A program made the translations under genes and the position numbers. This document shows, piece by piece, positions 25,991 through 35,813 of a stretch of 64,000 bases of DNA. Below the pieces are notes generated by a model. It was given only the letters and a program-made list of their open reading frames with translations, was not told the origin of the DNA and ran no database searches. The stretch's first letter is position 1. Every line of letters starts with the position of its first letter. Origin of the DNA: Variovorax sp. V93 (GTDB lineage: Bacteria; Pseudomonadota; Gammaproteobacteria; Burkholderiales; Burkholderiaceae_C); NCBI RefSeq assembly GCF_041154485.1, contig NZ_AP028669.1, positions 496,001-560,000 on the forward strand, read 5' to 3'.

Positions 25991-27661
25991 TCACATCGGT
26001 TCTTCTTCGCCGGCGGGTCGGCCGAAAAAGACGCCGTACGGCGCCAGCTTCAGCATGCGCCTTTCGGCGCCGGCCTGCAGGGACGACGACGATGACAGCG
26101 GATGCCCCGCGAGCGGCTCGAGCGCCTCGCGCAGCGCGATGGACACCGACTCGCCTCCCAGGTTGAAGATGGCCTGCAGCGATTGGTTCCCCTCGCGCCG
26201 CTCGAACCACAGCACCGGCTCCGGCGCATCGATGAAGGCGATGCTGCCGGTGCGCAGCAGCGGCTGGGTGCGGCGCCAGCGCAGCAGCGCGCGGCTGAAT
26301 GCGAGCATCGAGTCGGGATCGGTGGACTGGCGGTCGACCGCCAGCGGCAGGTGGCGGCCGTAGACCGGCAGCCAGGGCCCGCCGGTGGTGAAGCCGGCGT
26401 GCAGTTCGTCGGCCTTCCAGGGCATGGGCGTGCGGCAGCCGTCGCGGCCCTTGAACTCGGGCCAGAAGGCGCGGCCGTACGGGTCTTGCAGCAGCTCGAA
26501 CGGCACCTCGGCTTCGGGCAGGCCGAGCTCCTCGCCCTGGTAGATGCTGGCGCTGCCGCGCAGCGCGAGCAGCAGCGCGAGCCAGAGCCGGTCGCGCCGC
26601 GTGTCTTCCGGGCCGCCGCCGCTCCAGCGCGTGGCCACGCGCGGCACGTCATGGTTGGACACGGCCCAGCAGCCCCAGCCGCCCGTCGGCGCGAGTGCGT
26701 GGTCCAGCGTCTCGACCTGGTGGCGCAGGTGCCTGGCGCTGTGCTCGGCCGTCAGCAGGCTGAAGCTGTAGGCCAGGTGCAGGCGCTTGCCCAGCTCGGT
26801 GTACTGCGCCATGACGGGCGGTGCGTTCTCGTCGCCGACCTCGCCGAGCGCGACCGCGCCGTAATCGTCGAGCAGCCCGCGCAGGCTTTCGAGGAAGCGC
26901 AGGTTCTCCATCTGGCTCTTGTCGTAGAGGTGCTGCTGCATGGCATAGGGGTTGTCGGCCCGCACCGTGCTCACCTCGTCCAGCGAGGCGGCGCTGGCCG
27001 GCGGGTTGTCGCGCAGCAGCGCGTCGTGGAACTGATGGTTGCAGGCGTCGAAGCGGAAGCCGTCCACGCCGCGCTCGCACCAGAAGCGCACTTCGCCGAG
27101 CAGCGCCTGCTGCACCTCGGCGCAATGGAAGTTCAGGTCGGGCTGCTCCTTGAGGAAGCTGTGCAGGTAGTACTGGCGGCGACGCGAATCCCATTGCCAG
27201 GCCGGCCCGCCGAACACCGACAGCCAGTTGGTGGGCGGCGTGCCATCGGGCCGCGGGTCGGCCCACACGTACCAGTCGGCCTTGGGGTTGTCGCGGCTCG
27301 CGCGGCTTTCGGCGAACCAGGCGTGCTGGTCGGAGGTGTGCGAGAGCACCTGGTCGATGATGATCTTCAGGCCCAGCGCATGGGCGCGCGCCAGCATCTC
27401 GTCGAAATCGGCCAGCGTGCCGAAGATCGGATCGACCGCGCGGTAGTCGGCCACGTCGTAGCCGAAGTCCTTCATTGGCGAGCGGAAGAAGGGCGACACC
27501 CAGATCGCGTCGACCCCCAGGCTCGCCACGTGTTCGAGCCGCGAGGTGATGCCGGGCAGGTCGCCGATGCCATCGCCGTTGCTGTCCATGAAGCTGCGCG
27601 GGTAGATCTGGTAGATCACCGCGCCGCGCCACCATTCGCCATTGCTGTTGTTGCTGCGCAT
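25991..27661 (-). CDS. GH13 alpha-glucosidase (oligo-1,6-glucosidase-like)
   Basis: Amylase-family hydrolase that likely frees glucose from short malto- or isomalto-oligosaccharides. The N-terminus [20 protein letters not shown] is typical of the GH13_23/17 alpha-glucosidase group. The catalytic set is D205 (GFRFDACNH), E274 (ALGEVGDE) and D338 (SNHDVP). Region I reads DQVLSHTSD instead of the usual DxVxNH. There is no signal peptide, so it is cytoplasmic. It is the first gene of the minus-strand glycogen operon and diverges from a flavoprotein gene. Trehalose-6-phosphate hydrolase or sucrose-type activity is possible; no treS or glgE is seen nearby. Confidence 0.88.
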   Translation of the reverse strand: MRSNNSNGEWWRGAVIYQIYPRSFMDSNGDGIGDLPGITSRLEHVASLGVDAIWVSPFFRSPMKDFGYDVADYRAVDPIFGTLADFDEMLARAHALGLKIIIDQVLSHTSDQHAWFAESRASRDNPKADWYVWADPRPDGTPPTNWLSVFGGPAWQWDSRRRQYYLHSFLKEQPDLNFHCAEVQQALLGEVRFWCERGVDGFRFDACNHQFHDALLRDNPPASAASLDEVSTVRADNPYAMQQHLYDKSQMENLRFLESLRGLLDDYGAVALGEVGDENAPPVMAQYTELGKRLHLAYSFSLLTAEHSARHLRHQVETLDHALAPTGGWGCWAVSNHDVPRVATRWSGGGPEDTRRDRLWLALLLALRGSASIYQGEELGLPEAEVPFELLQDPYGRAFWPEFKGRDGCRTPMPWKADELHAGFTTGGPWLPVYGRHLPLAVDRQSTDPDSMLAFSRALLRWRRTQPLLRTGSIAFIDAPEPVLWFERREGNQSLQAIFNLGGESVSIALREALEPLAGHPLSSSSSLQAGAERRMLKLAPYGVFFGRPAGEEEPM

Positions 27662-27802
27662 GCTGCCCCTGTGGTCTGAAAATCATTGTGGCATGCGAGA
27701 TCCGGGCCCGGTCCGTGCATGAGCCTGTCCCGGTCCCGCCTGAAAAGCTTTCTACACTGGGCGGGGTTCCATGCGAGCCCGCCTCCCGTTTCGTTTTGCA
27801 AG

Positions 27803-29278
27803 ATGACCATCGACGCCGCTTCCCCCGCCCCATCCTCCCACCCGCAAGGCCTTGCCACGCTCGAGCAGCGGCTCGCCAGGGATCTCGAATGCCTCGGCTG
27901 GCCCGCGCGTGCGTGGATGCCGGTTCGCACGCACGGCGGCGAACCCGTGCTGGACGTGGCCATCATCGGTGCCGGCCAGGCCGGGCTGGCGGCCGCGGCC
28001 GCGCTGGCCCAGCAGGGCATCCGGGCCGTGGTGTTCGACCGCTCGCCCGCGGGCAGCGAAGGGCCGTGGGCCACCACGGCGCGCATGGAAACCCTGCGCT
28101 CGCCCAAGGAGCTGACCGGGCCCGCGCTGGGGCTGCCCGCGCTGACCTTCCGAGCCTGGTTCGAGGCCCAGTTCGGCACCGAAGCCTGGGGCACGATGGA
28201 CAAGATCCCGCGCCTGCAGTGGATGGACTACCTGCGCTGGTACCGCCGCGTGATGAACGTCGATGTACGCAACGACACGGCCGTCACCGGCATCCAGCCG
28301 CTCGCCGATGCGGCGGCGGTGCGGCTCGCGCTGCGCACGCCGGCGGGTGCGCAGCAGGTGCTGGCGCGCCGCGTGGTGCTGGCCACGGGGCGCGACGGGC
28401 TCGGCGGCCCCGCGGTTCCGGCCTTCGTCAACGCACTGCCGCGCTCGCAATGGGCCCACTCGTCCGACGAGATGGACTACGGCAAGCTGGCCGGACTGCG
28501 CGTGGGCGTGGTCGGCGCGGGCTCGTCGGCCATGGACAGCGCGGCCACCGCGCTGGAGGCCGGCGCGCACAGCGTCGAGCTGCTGATCCGCCGGCCCGAC
28601 CTGCCGCGCGTCAACAAGGGCAAGGGCGCCGGCGTGCCGGGCCTGACGCAGGGCCACTACGACCTGCCCGATGCATTCAAGTGGCGCATCCGCCACTACA
28701 TCAATGTGGCCAACGTGCCGCCGCCGCATGGCAGCACGCTGCGCGTGTCGCGCCACCCGAACGCGTTCTTCAATTTCGGCTGTCCGGTGCTTGCGGTCGA
28801 GCCGCAGGGCGCGGCAATGCGCGTGGCCACGCCCAGGGGCGACTTCGTGTTCGACTTCCTCGTTGTTTCCACCGGTTTCAAGATCGACTGGCGCTGCCGC
28901 CCCGAGTTCGACACCATTGCATCGCATGTGCGAACGTGGAAGGATCGTTTCGTGCCCGCGCCCGGCGACGAAGACCAGGAGCTGGCCGATTCGCCCGATC
29001 TCGGGCCGGTGTTCGAATTCCGCGAGCGCGCAGCGGGCCGGTGCCCGGGCCTGGACCGCATCCATTGCTTCTGCTATCCGGCGGCCCTGTCGCACGGCAC
29101 GGTGTCGGGCGACATTCCCGCGATCAGCGATGGCGCCAGGCGGCTTGCGAGCGGCATGGCCAGCCTGTTCTATCGCGAAGACTTCGAGCAGCACTTCGCC
29201 AACCTCGAGGCCTACAGCGAGCCCGAACTGTTCGGCGACGAATGGGTGCCCGCGCCGCCGCCGTCCGAACGCGGCTGA
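27803..29278 (+). CDS. FAD/NAD(P)-binding oxidoreductase (flavin monooxygenase-like)
   Basis: A 491-residue flavoprotein with two Rossmann motifs: IIGAGQAGLAAAAAL for FAD near residue 55-70 and VGVVGAGSSAMDSA for NAD(P)H near 235. A typical flavoprotein strand VVLATGRDG comes between them. A segment QWAHSSDEMDY stands where flavin monooxygenases have F-x-G-x3-H-x3-(F/W/Y), so it is related to, but not a standard, FMO or Baeyer-Villiger enzyme. The start ATG at 27803 was chosen because the upstream frame has no conserved features. It is followed after 25 bases by two AhpD-like genes, a small operon divergent from the glycogen cluster. Substrate unknown. Confidence 0.82.
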   Translation: MTIDAASPAPSSHPQGLATLEQRLARDLECLGWPARAWMPVRTHGGEPVLDVAIIGAGQAGLAAAAALAQQGIRAVVFDRSPAGSEGPWATTARMETLRSPKELTGPALGLPALTFRAWFEAQFGTEAWGTMDKIPRLQWMDYLRWYRRVMNVDVRNDTAVTGIQPLADAAAVRLALRTPAGAQQVLARRVVLATGRDGLGGPAVPAFVNALPRSQWAHSSDEMDYGKLAGLRVGVVGAGSSAMDSAATALEAGAHSVELLIRRPDLPRVNKGKGAGVPGLTQGHYDLPDAFKWRIRHYINVANVPPPHGSTLRVSRHPNAFFNFGCPVLAVEPQGAAMRVATPRGDFVFDFLVVSTGFKIDWRCRPEFDTIASHVRTWKDRFVPAPGDEDQELADSPDLGPVFEFRERAAGRCPGLDRIHCFCYPAALSHGTVSGDIPAISDGARRLASGMASLFYREDFEQHFANLEAYSEPELFGDEWVPAPPPSERG

Positions 29279-29303
29279 ACTCCAGACTTCTTCATCGAAA
29301 CGC

Positions 29304-29825
29304 ATGACCACTCTTTCCGAATCTTCTCTTGCCCTCGACGTGATCGACGCCACGGTGCCGCTGGTGCCCGGCCACGCCACCCGCCTGCTGCGCCAGCAGC
29401 GCGACAAGGTCGTGGCGGCCACGCAGGGCAGCTACGACGCGATGTTCTCGTCCTCGGTCGAAGGCCTGTCGGTGGCCGAGCGCCTGCTGGTCGCGCTGCA
29501 CGCCTGCAGCGTCTCCAAGGCCGCGACGCTCGCCGCGCACTACCGCGAGCGGCTGCTGGCCGAGGGCGTGGACCGCGAGCTGATCGCGGCCGTGGGCAGC
29601 GGCGCGCCGGTGGCCGATGCGCGGCTGCGCACGGTGCTGGCGTTCACCGCCAGCCTGATCGAGCGCCCCATCGAGGGCGACAGGGCCGCGGTGCAGTCGC
29701 TGGCCGACGCAGGGCTCTCGACGCCCGCCATCGTCGCGCTGGGCCAGCTGATCGCCTTTCTCTCCTACCAGGTCCGTCTGGTCGCGGGGCTGCAGGCGCT
29801 GGCCGCCGTGGAGGTCGCAGCATGA
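29304..29825 (+). CDS. CMD-domain protein, Avi_7170-like (degenerate AhpD-type)
   Basis: A 173-residue all-helical protein of the carboxymuconolactone decarboxylase/AhpD fold. It resembles the 'CMD domain protein, Avi_7170' family from memory. At the active-site helix it reads LHACSVSKAATLAAHY: the first cysteine (C68) and a later histidine (H79) remain, but the second cysteine of CxxC is a serine (S71). It therefore may lack peroxidase activity. Its stop overlaps the start of the next gene (ATGA), which is a paralogue with an intact CxxC; a heteromeric pair is likely. Confidence 0.78.
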   Translation: MTTLSESSLALDVIDATVPLVPGHATRLLRQQRDKVVAATQGSYDAMFSSSVEGLSVAERLLVALHACSVSKAATLAAHYRERLLAEGVDRELIAAVGSGAPVADARLRTVLAFTASLIERPIEGDRAAVQSLADAGLSTPAIVALGQLIAFLSYQVRLVAGLQALAAVEVAA

Positions 29826-30430
29826 GCAGTACGAACGCGCCGATCCGCATCAAGGGCTTCACCAACGAGGTGCTGAGCTGGAAGCCCTGGCTCGACCCGG
29901 TCGACGTTGCCTCGGCCACGCCGGCCCAGCTGGCCGCGCTCGACGAGATGAGCCCGCAGGCGCGCAGCTCGCCGTATTTCCTGGTGCTCGCGCACCAGCC
30001 CGAGATGCTGCTGCAGCGCTCCATCGCCTTCAACGCGATCATGTTCGCGCCGGGCGGCATGCCGCGCGCGGAGCGCGAGCTGGGCGCCACGGTGGAGTCG
30101 CGCGTCAACGGCTGCGTGTACTGCGCCTCGGTGCATGCGCAGCGCTTCGAGCAGCTGGCCAAGCGCAGCGACGTGATCTCGCAGGTGTTCGAGGAGCCGG
30201 CCTCCGCGGGCACCACGGCGCGCGAGAAGGCCATCGTCGAATTCTCGATCCGGCTCGGCGCCGAGCCCGGCAAGGTGTCGGCCGACGATGTGCGAATGCT
30301 CAAGTCGGTGGGGCTCAGCGAACTCGAGATCCTCGACCTCGTCCACTCCGTGGCGCTCTTCGCCTGGGCCAACCGGCTGATGCTCAACCTCGGCGAGCCG
30401 GTCTTTCCGGGCGCTGCCGCCTCGTCATAG
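29822..30430 (+). CDS. Alkylhydroperoxidase-domain protein, Avi_7169-like (AhpD fold)
   Basis: A 202-residue AhpD-like protein with the full redox motif CVYCASVH (C98, C101, H105), as needed for peroxidase or related thiol chemistry. It matches the remembered 'peroxidase-related, Avi_7169' family, usually found next to an Avi_7170 member. It overlaps that gene by 4 bases and forms an operon with the flavoprotein upstream. Its 3' end overlaps the convergent opine-dehydrogenase-like gene by 6 bases. In other genomes I recall this pair near peptide or sulfonate-type importers and flavin monooxygenases, which hints at breakdown of an imported organic compound. Confidence 0.82.
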   Translation: MSSTNAPIRIKGFTNEVLSWKPWLDPVDVASATPAQLAALDEMSPQARSSPYFLVLAHQPEMLLQRSIAFNAIMFAPGGMPRAERELGATVESRVNGCVYCASVHAQRFEQLAKRSDVISQVFEEPASAGTTAREKAIVEFSIRLGAEPGKVSADDVRMLKSVGLSELEILDLVHSVALFAWANRLMLNLGEPVFPGAAASS

Positions 30431-31504
30431 GCGGGCGAGCAGGCCGGCCACGGTTTCGCGGGCCAGGCCCAGCGGCGCCAGCAGGTCGTTGCGCTGCCGG
30501 AAGTCGATGCCGCTGACCAGCGAGGCAGCGTCCACGATGGTGCGCGTCGCGGGTGTCGCCACGCCGGCGATGGCGCCGAGCGCTTCGACGAAGGCCAGGC
30601 CGTAGGGCATGTCTTCGCTCAGGTAGCGCGTGTCGGTGCGCACGGGGCCGGGCGGTCCGCCGCGCTTGGCATGCAGCTCGGCCGCGATGTCCTCGAGCCG
30701 CGCCGATGCCGTGCCGAAGGAGCGCGCGAAATGCTCCTCGATCGGCCCGAGCGCGATGCCGAAGGCGCCGGCCACGGCGCGCCGCTCCCGGTCCAGCGCC
30801 TCGATCGCGCGGGCCACGCCGGGCGTCATGCAGTGGTACTGCGGCCAGTTCTCCGCGTGCTCGATGCGGGTCCAGTTGAAGACGGCCAGCGGTCCGTGCG
30901 ACTGCGGGTTGACGTTCGCGAGCGCGCTGGCGAGCGTGTTGTCCTGCGCGAAGAAGCCGCCGCCGAACAGCGCGGTGCACAGTTCGATGGCGCGCTCGAT
31001 TTCCGAGCTCGGCAGCGCGGAGACGCCGACCGCCTGGCGCCGCGTCATCACCCTGACCTGCGTGGCGGATTCGCGGCGGGCGGTCAGCACCGTGGTGCCG
31101 AAGCTGGCGACCGTCACCCGCTTGCCCGCGCGCCCTGCGCTTTCGTGCAGATAGAGCGACGACAGCGAGGCCATCGAGCTGACGATCACGGTCTGCCCGT
31201 CGCGCAGGAAGGGCAGCAGCGCATCCATGACGCGCTTGTGGCCGTTGACCGGCAGGGCGATCAGCAGCACATCCGATGCGCCGCAAAGCTGCGCCGCATC
31301 GCCGGCCACTTCGACCGCCACGCGGCAGGGCTGCACGCCGACGGCTTCGAGCGGCTGCGTGCGCAGGGCCTCGGCACCCTGGCCGCCCGGCGACCAGAGC
31401 ATGGCGCCGTGGCCCGCCTGACGCAGCCACGCCGCGCTGGCCAGGGCGATCGCCCCGGCCCCCGCGATGCCGACGCGCAGGCGCCCTGTCGCAGGCTCAG
31501 TCAA
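30425..31504 (-). CDS. NAD/NADP opine/octopine dehydrogenase family protein
   Basis: A 359-residue dehydrogenase with an N-terminal Rossmann motif (VGIAGAGAIALASAAWL) and the C-terminal all-helical half of the octopine/opine dehydrogenase group (NTLASALANVNPQSHGPLAVFNWTRI, split by HGPL). It may make or break a secondary amine dicarboxylate or a 2-oxo acid derivative; ketopantoate reductase-like enzymes share the fold. The only plausible start is TTG at 31504, preceded by AAGG; it overlaps the end of the upstream Bug gene by 8 bases, so translation is probably coupled. Confidence 0.78.
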   Translation of the reverse strand: MTEPATGRLRVGIAGAGAIALASAAWLRQAGHGAMLWSPGGQGAEALRTQPLEAVGVQPCRVAVEVAGDAAQLCGASDVLLIALPVNGHKRVMDALLPFLRDGQTVIVSSMASLSSLYLHESAGRAGKRVTVASFGTTVLTARRESATQVRVMTRRQAVGVSALPSSEIERAIELCTALFGGGFFAQDNTLASALANVNPQSHGPLAVFNWTRIEHAENWPQYHCMTPGVARAIEALDRERRAVAGAFGIALGPIEEHFARSFGTASARLEDIAAELHAKRGGPPGPVRTDTRYLSEDMPYGLAFVEALGAIAGVATPATRTIVDAASLVSGIDFRQRNDLLAPLGLARETVAGLLARL

Positions 31505-32474
31505 CCTTGATCCCGCCTTGCTTGATGACCTTCGCCCAGCGCTGGCTGTCCTCCGCGATCACCTTGCCCAACGCCGCGCCGCCGCCGCAGGTGTTCACCG
31601 CGCCCAGCTGGGCGAAGCGCTGCCTGGTTTCGGGCAGGTTGCACACCTCGACCAGCGCCGCCGAGAGCTTCTCGATGCTGGCGGCCGGCATGCGCGCGGG
31701 CGCCATCACGCCCACCCACACCGGCACGTCCATGCCGGCGAGGCCCGCCGCCTCGGCGACCGTCGGCGGCGTGCCGAGGCTGGGCAGCGCCGCGCGCGAA
31801 AAGGTGCCGAGCACGCGGGCCTTGCCGCTCGCGACCATCGGCTCGATGGAAGCGGCGCTGGTCACGATCAGCGCCACCTGGCCGCCCAGCAGGTCGGTCA
31901 GCGCCGGCGCCGCGCCGCGGTAGGGCACATGCAGCAGGTTCACGCCGCTCGCCTGGGCCAACAGCGCGCCCGTGAGGTGCGACACCGTGCCGTTGCCGGT
32001 GGAGGCATAGGTCAGCTGCCCCGGCTTCGCCTTGGCGTCGCGCAGCACGTCGGCCAGGGTCTTGTAGGGGCTTTCGGCGCGCACGGCCAGGGTCATGGGC
32101 GTGTCGCCGACCAGGGCCACGGGCGCGAGGTCTGCCATGGGGTCGTAGGGCAGCTTGGCCTGCAGGTGGGGCGCGATGGTGATGGCGCCGCCGGTGGCCA
32201 GCAGCACGGTGGCGTCGTCGGTCGCCTTGGCCACCGCGTCGGCCGCCACGATGCCGCCCGCGCCCGCCTTGTTGTCGACGATCACGCTGCCGCCGAGCTT
32301 GTCCGAGAGCTTGGCGCCCAGGTAGCGGGCGATCACGTCCTGCGCCCCGCCGGCGGCGAAGGGCACCACGATGCGCAGCGGCTTGTCGCCGGCCGGCTGC
32401 GCATGCAGCGGCATCACGGCCAGGCTGGCGGCGGCCGCGAGGCCCAGGGCGAGGTGTTTCAGGAACAATTTCAT
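31497..32474 (-). CDS. Bug-family tripartite tricarboxylate transporter substrate-binding protein
   Basis: Periplasmic receptor of the Bug/TctC type that is greatly expanded in Burkholderiales (325 aa). A signal peptide MKLFLKHLALGLAAAASLAV ends near MPLHAQPA. The mature protein begins with the family pattern KPLRIVVPFAAGGAQDVIAR, followed by VDNKAGAGGIVAA and TYASTGNGTVSHLTGALL. No TctA/TctB membrane genes lie beside it, so it is an orphan receptor as usual. It heads a two-gene unit with the opine dehydrogenase, suggesting that the dehydrogenase acts on the bound carboxylate. Confidence 0.9.
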   Translation of the reverse strand: MKLFLKHLALGLAAAASLAVMPLHAQPAGDKPLRIVVPFAAGGAQDVIARYLGAKLSDKLGGSVIVDNKAGAGGIVAADAVAKATDDATVLLATGGAITIAPHLQAKLPYDPMADLAPVALVGDTPMTLAVRAESPYKTLADVLRDAKAKPGQLTYASTGNGTVSHLTGALLAQASGVNLLHVPYRGAAPALTDLLGGQVALIVTSAASIEPMVASGKARVLGTFSRAALPSLGTPPTVAEAAGLAGMDVPVWVGVMAPARMPAASIEKLSAALVEVCNLPETRQRFAQLGAVNTCGGGAALGKVIAEDSQRWAKVIKQGGIKVD

Positions 32475-32513
32475 GGCATTCCAGGCGGTGCGAAAAATCT
32501 GCCGAAGGGTAGG

Positions 32514-32540
32514 CGTAACCCGCGCAACACGCAGGTTACG
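32514..32540. promoter_or_regulatory. Inverted repeat operator candidate between the Bug gene and leuS
   Basis: CGTAACC (32514-32520) and GGTTACG (32534-32540) form a perfect 7-base inverted repeat with a 13-base spacer. It lies 40 bases upstream of the Bug gene and could bind a regulator of it. A possible leuS -10 (GATAAT) is at about 32585-32590. Confidence 0.4.
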
Positions 32541-32634
32541 TGCCTCAAGTCTAGAGTCTGGCGGCCGGGCGGCCGGCCGGGCGCGATAATCCGCCTTCCC
32601 CGGCCGCTCCGAGCCGGGCTCCTGCCGAACCGTC

Positions 32635-35265
32635 ATGAACCCCAGCTACAAACCCAGCGACGTCGAGTCCGCTGCCCAGGCGCAATGGAGCGCCGCCGAT
32701 GCCTACCGCGTCACCGAGGACGCGAGCCGTAAAAAGTATTACGCCTGCTCGATGCTGCCGTACCCCAGCGGCAAGCTGCACATGGGCCACGTGCGCAACT
32801 ACACCATCAACGACATGCTCACGCGCTACCTGCGCATGAGCGGCTACAACGTGCTGATGCCCATGGGCTGGGACGCCTTCGGCCTGCCGGCCGAGAACGC
32901 CGCACTCAAGAACGGCGTGCCGCCGGCCAAGTGGACCTACGAGAACATCGATTACATGCGCGGCCAGCTCCAGGCCATGGGCCTGGCGATCGACTGGAGC
33001 CGCGAGATCGCCACCTGCGATCCCAGCTATTACAAGTGGAACCAGTGGCTGTTCCTGAAGATGCTCGAGAAGGGCATCGCCTACCGCAAGACGCAGGTCG
33101 TCAACTGGGACCCGGTCGACCAGACCGTGTTGGCCAACGAGCAGGTGATCGACGGCAAGGGCTGGCGCACCGGCGCTACGGTCGAGCGCCGCGAGATTCC
33201 GGGCTACTACCTGAAGATCAGCGACTACGCCGAGGAATTGCTCGAGCACACCCAGCACAAGCTGCCGGGCTGGCCCGAGCGCGTCAAGCTGATGCAGGAG
33301 AACTGGATCGGCAAGAGCGAGGGCGTGCGCTTCGCCTTCACGCACGACATCAAGGACGCGGGCGGCCGGCTGATCCAGGACGGCCGCATGTACGTGTTCA
33401 CCACCCGCGCCGACACCATCATGGGCGTGACCTTCTGCGCCGTGGCGCCCGAGCACCCGCTGGCCGTGCACGGCGCCACGCTTGATCCCAAGGTCGCGGC
33501 CTTCATCGAGGAATGCAAGAGCGGCGGCACCACCGAGGCCGAGCTCGCCACGCAGGAAAAGAAGGGCGTGCCCACGGGCCTGACCGTCAAGCACCCGATC
33601 ACCGAGGAGCAGGTGCCGGTGTGGGTCGGCAACTACGTGCTCATCAACTACGGCGACGGCGCCGTGATGGGCGTGCCGGCGCACGACGAGCGCGATTTCG
33701 CCTTCGCCAACAAGTACGGCATCGAGATCATCCAGGTGGTGCTGGTCGACGACGAGCCGCACTTCGACTATCACAAGTGGCAGGACTGGTACGCCGACAA
33801 GCAGCGCGGCGTGACCATCAACTCCGACAACTTCAGCGGCATGACCTACAAGGAGGCCGTGGCCGCCGTGGCGCATGCGCTCGCCCAGAAGGGCCTGGGC
33901 GAGATGCAGACCACCTGGCGCCTGCGCGACTGGGGCGTGAGCCGCCAGCGCTACTGGGGCACGCCGATCCCGATCATCCACTGCGACGAGCACGGCGCGG
34001 TGCCGGTCCCCGAGAAGGACCTGCCCGTGGTGCTGCCCACCGACTGCGTGCCCGACGGCTCGGGCAACCCGCTCGCCAGGCATGAAGGCTTCCACGCCGG
34101 CGTGGTCTGCCCCGTCTGCGGCAAGCCCGCGCGGCGCGAGACCGACACCATGGACACCTTCGTCGACAGCTCGTGGTACTTCATGCGCTACTGCGACCCG
34201 AAGAACGACCAGGCGATGGTCGCCGAGGGCGCCGACTACTGGATGCCGATGGACCAGTACATCGGCGGCATCGAGCATGCGATCCTTCACCTGCTGTACG
34301 CGCGCTTCTGGACCAAGGTGATGCGCGACCTGGGCCTGGTGAAGGTCGACGAGCCCTTCAGCAAGCTGCTCACGCAGGGCATGGTGCTCAACCACATCTA
34401 CTACCACCGCGACGAGAAGGGCGGCAAGAACTACCACCCGCCGCTGGAAGTCACGCCCACGCTCGATGCGCAGGGCCGCATCGTCGGCGGCGTCGCCGCG
34501 GACGGCACCAAGGTCGAATACGGCGGCGTCGGCAAGATGGGCAAGAGCGAACGCAACGGCGTCGACCCGCAGGACCTGATCGAGAAGTACGGCGCCGACA
34601 CCGCGCGCCTCTACACCATGTTCACCGCGCCGCCCGAGGCCACGCTCGAGTGGAACGACGCGGCCGTCGAGGGCAGCTACCGCTTCCTGCGCCGGGTCTG
34701 GAACTTCGGCGTGGCGCAGGCCGACGTGGCCCCGGTGGCGTTCGGCGGCCAGGCCTTCGGCAAGGCCGCGCAGGCGCTGCGCCGCGAGGTGCACACCGTG
34801 CTGCGCCAGGTCGACTACGACTACCAGCGCATGCAATACAACACGGTGGTGTCGGGCGCGATGAAGCTGCTCAATGCGCTCGAGGGCTTCAAGCCCGATG
34901 GCAGCGCCGGCGATGCCGCCGCGCTGCGCGAAGGCCTGGGCATCCTGCTGCGCTGCCTGTATCCGGCCACGCCGCACATCGCCTGCCAGCTCTGGCAGCA
35001 GCTTGGCTATGACAAGGAGCTGGGCGGCCTGCTCGACGCGCCCTGGCCCGTGGTGGACGTGGGCGCGCTGGAGCAGGACGAGATCGAGCTCATGCTGCAG
35101 GTCAACGGCAAGCTGCGCGGCGCGCTGCGCGTGCCGGCCGGCGCCTCCAAGGCCGAGATCGAAGCGCTCGCGCTCTCGTGCGACGACTTCGTCAAGTTCG
35201 CCGAAGGCGCGCCGGCCAAGCGCGTCATCGTGGTTCCCGGCCGGCTGGTCAACGTGGTCATCTGA
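32635..35265 (+). CDS. leuS: Leucyl-tRNA synthetase
   Basis: Class I synthetase charging tRNA-Leu, 876 aa (E. coli LeuS 860). The HIGH motif is HMGH (49-52, in [14 protein letters not shown]). The editing domain CP1 has [19 protein letters not shown] and the [16 protein letters not shown] loop. The class I second signature, normally KMSKS, reads KMGKS here (634-638, in [14 protein letters not shown]). The anticodon-binding half ends in [20 protein letters not shown] residues. Its start ATG is close behind a GC-rich leader. It is the first gene of the run leuS-lptE-holA, with lptE following after 20 bases. Confidence 0.96.
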   Translation: MNPSYKPSDVESAAQAQWSAADAYRVTEDASRKKYYACSMLPYPSGKLHMGHVRNYTINDMLTRYLRMSGYNVLMPMGWDAFGLPAENAALKNGVPPAKWTYENIDYMRGQLQAMGLAIDWSREIATCDPSYYKWNQWLFLKMLEKGIAYRKTQVVNWDPVDQTVLANEQVIDGKGWRTGATVERREIPGYYLKISDYAEELLEHTQHKLPGWPERVKLMQENWIGKSEGVRFAFTHDIKDAGGRLIQDGRMYVFTTRADTIMGVTFCAVAPEHPLAVHGATLDPKVAAFIEECKSGGTTEAELATQEKKGVPTGLTVKHPITEEQVPVWVGNYVLINYGDGAVMGVPAHDERDFAFANKYGIEIIQVVLVDDEPHFDYHKWQDWYADKQRGVTINSDNFSGMTYKEAVAAVAHALAQKGLGEMQTTWRLRDWGVSRQRYWGTPIPIIHCDEHGAVPVPEKDLPVVLPTDCVPDGSGNPLARHEGFHAGVVCPVCGKPARRETDTMDTFVDSSWYFMRYCDPKNDQAMVAEGADYWMPMDQYIGGIEHAILHLLYARFWTKVMRDLGLVKVDEPFSKLLTQGMVLNHIYYHRDEKGGKNYHPPLEVTPTLDAQGRIVGGVAADGTKVEYGGVGKMGKSERNGVDPQDLIEKYGADTARLYTMFTAPPEATLEWNDAAVEGSYRFLRRVWNFGVAQADVAPVAFGGQAFGKAAQALRREVHTVLRQVDYDYQRMQYNTVVSGAMKLLNALEGFKPDGSAGDAAALREGLGILLRCLYPATPHIACQLWQQLGYDKELGGLLDAPWPVVDVGALEQDEIELMLQVNGKLRGALRVPAGASKAEIEALALSCDDFVKFAEGAPAKRVIVVPGRLVNVVI

Positions 35266-35285
35266 ACGAAACGATCGATAGAAGC

Positions 35286-35807
35286 ATGAACAATCGCAAC
35301 GCCCCGCTGCCGCGCCGCGGCTTTCTCCTGGGCCTGGCCACGGCGGGCGCCAGCCTCGCGCTGGCCGGCTGCGGGTTCGAACTGCGCAAGGCGCCGGTGT
35401 TCGCGTTCAAGACGCTGTCGGTGTCGGGCAATTCGGAGCTGATCAACCGGCTGCGGCGCGAAATGCGCGCCGCCGGCACCGTGACGCTGGTGCCACCCGA
35501 GCAGGCCCAGAGCGCCGACGCGATCCTCGAGATCCTGGGCGAGAACCGCGACCGCATCGTGATCTCGACCAATTCGGCCGGCCTGCTGCGCGAGCTGCAG
35601 CTGCAATTGCGCGTTCGCTTCAGCCTGCGCACGCCGGGCGGCAAGATGCTGCTCGCGCCCACCGAGGTGTCGCAGTCGCGCGACCTGAGCTTCAACGAAA
35701 CCAACGCGCTCGCCAAGGAAGGTGAGGCCGAGCTGCTGTACCGCGACATGCAGGCCGACATCGCACAGCAGATGATGCGGCGCCTCGCGGCCGTCAAGGA
35801 ACTCTAG
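35286..35807 (+). CDS. lptE: LPS assembly lipoprotein LptE (RlpB)
   Basis: Outer-membrane lipoprotein that plugs the LptD barrel to deliver lipopolysaccharide. The signal peptide PRRGFLLGLATAGASLALAG ends at the lipobox LAGC, with an adjacent twin-Arg-like pair (RRGF). The mature segment starts CGFELRKAP, typical of LptE. At 173 aa it is of family length. The start ATG was chosen because it opens directly into the signal sequence. It lies between leuS and holA, as in E. coli. Confidence 0.93.
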   Translation: MNNRNAPLPRRGFLLGLATAGASLALAGCGFELRKAPVFAFKTLSVSGNSELINRLRREMRAAGTVTLVPPEQAQSADAILEILGENRDRIVISTNSAGLLRELQLQLRVRFSLRTPGGKMLLAPTEVSQSRDLSFNETNALAKEGEAELLYRDMQADIAQQMMRRLAAVKEL

Positions 35808-35813
35808 GATTCC

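Noticed and set aside
32584..32634. A T-box or leucine riboswitch in the leuS leader
   Set aside because: T-box leaders are not expected in beta-proteobacteria, and no specifier loop or terminator/antiterminator structure is visible in the short leader.
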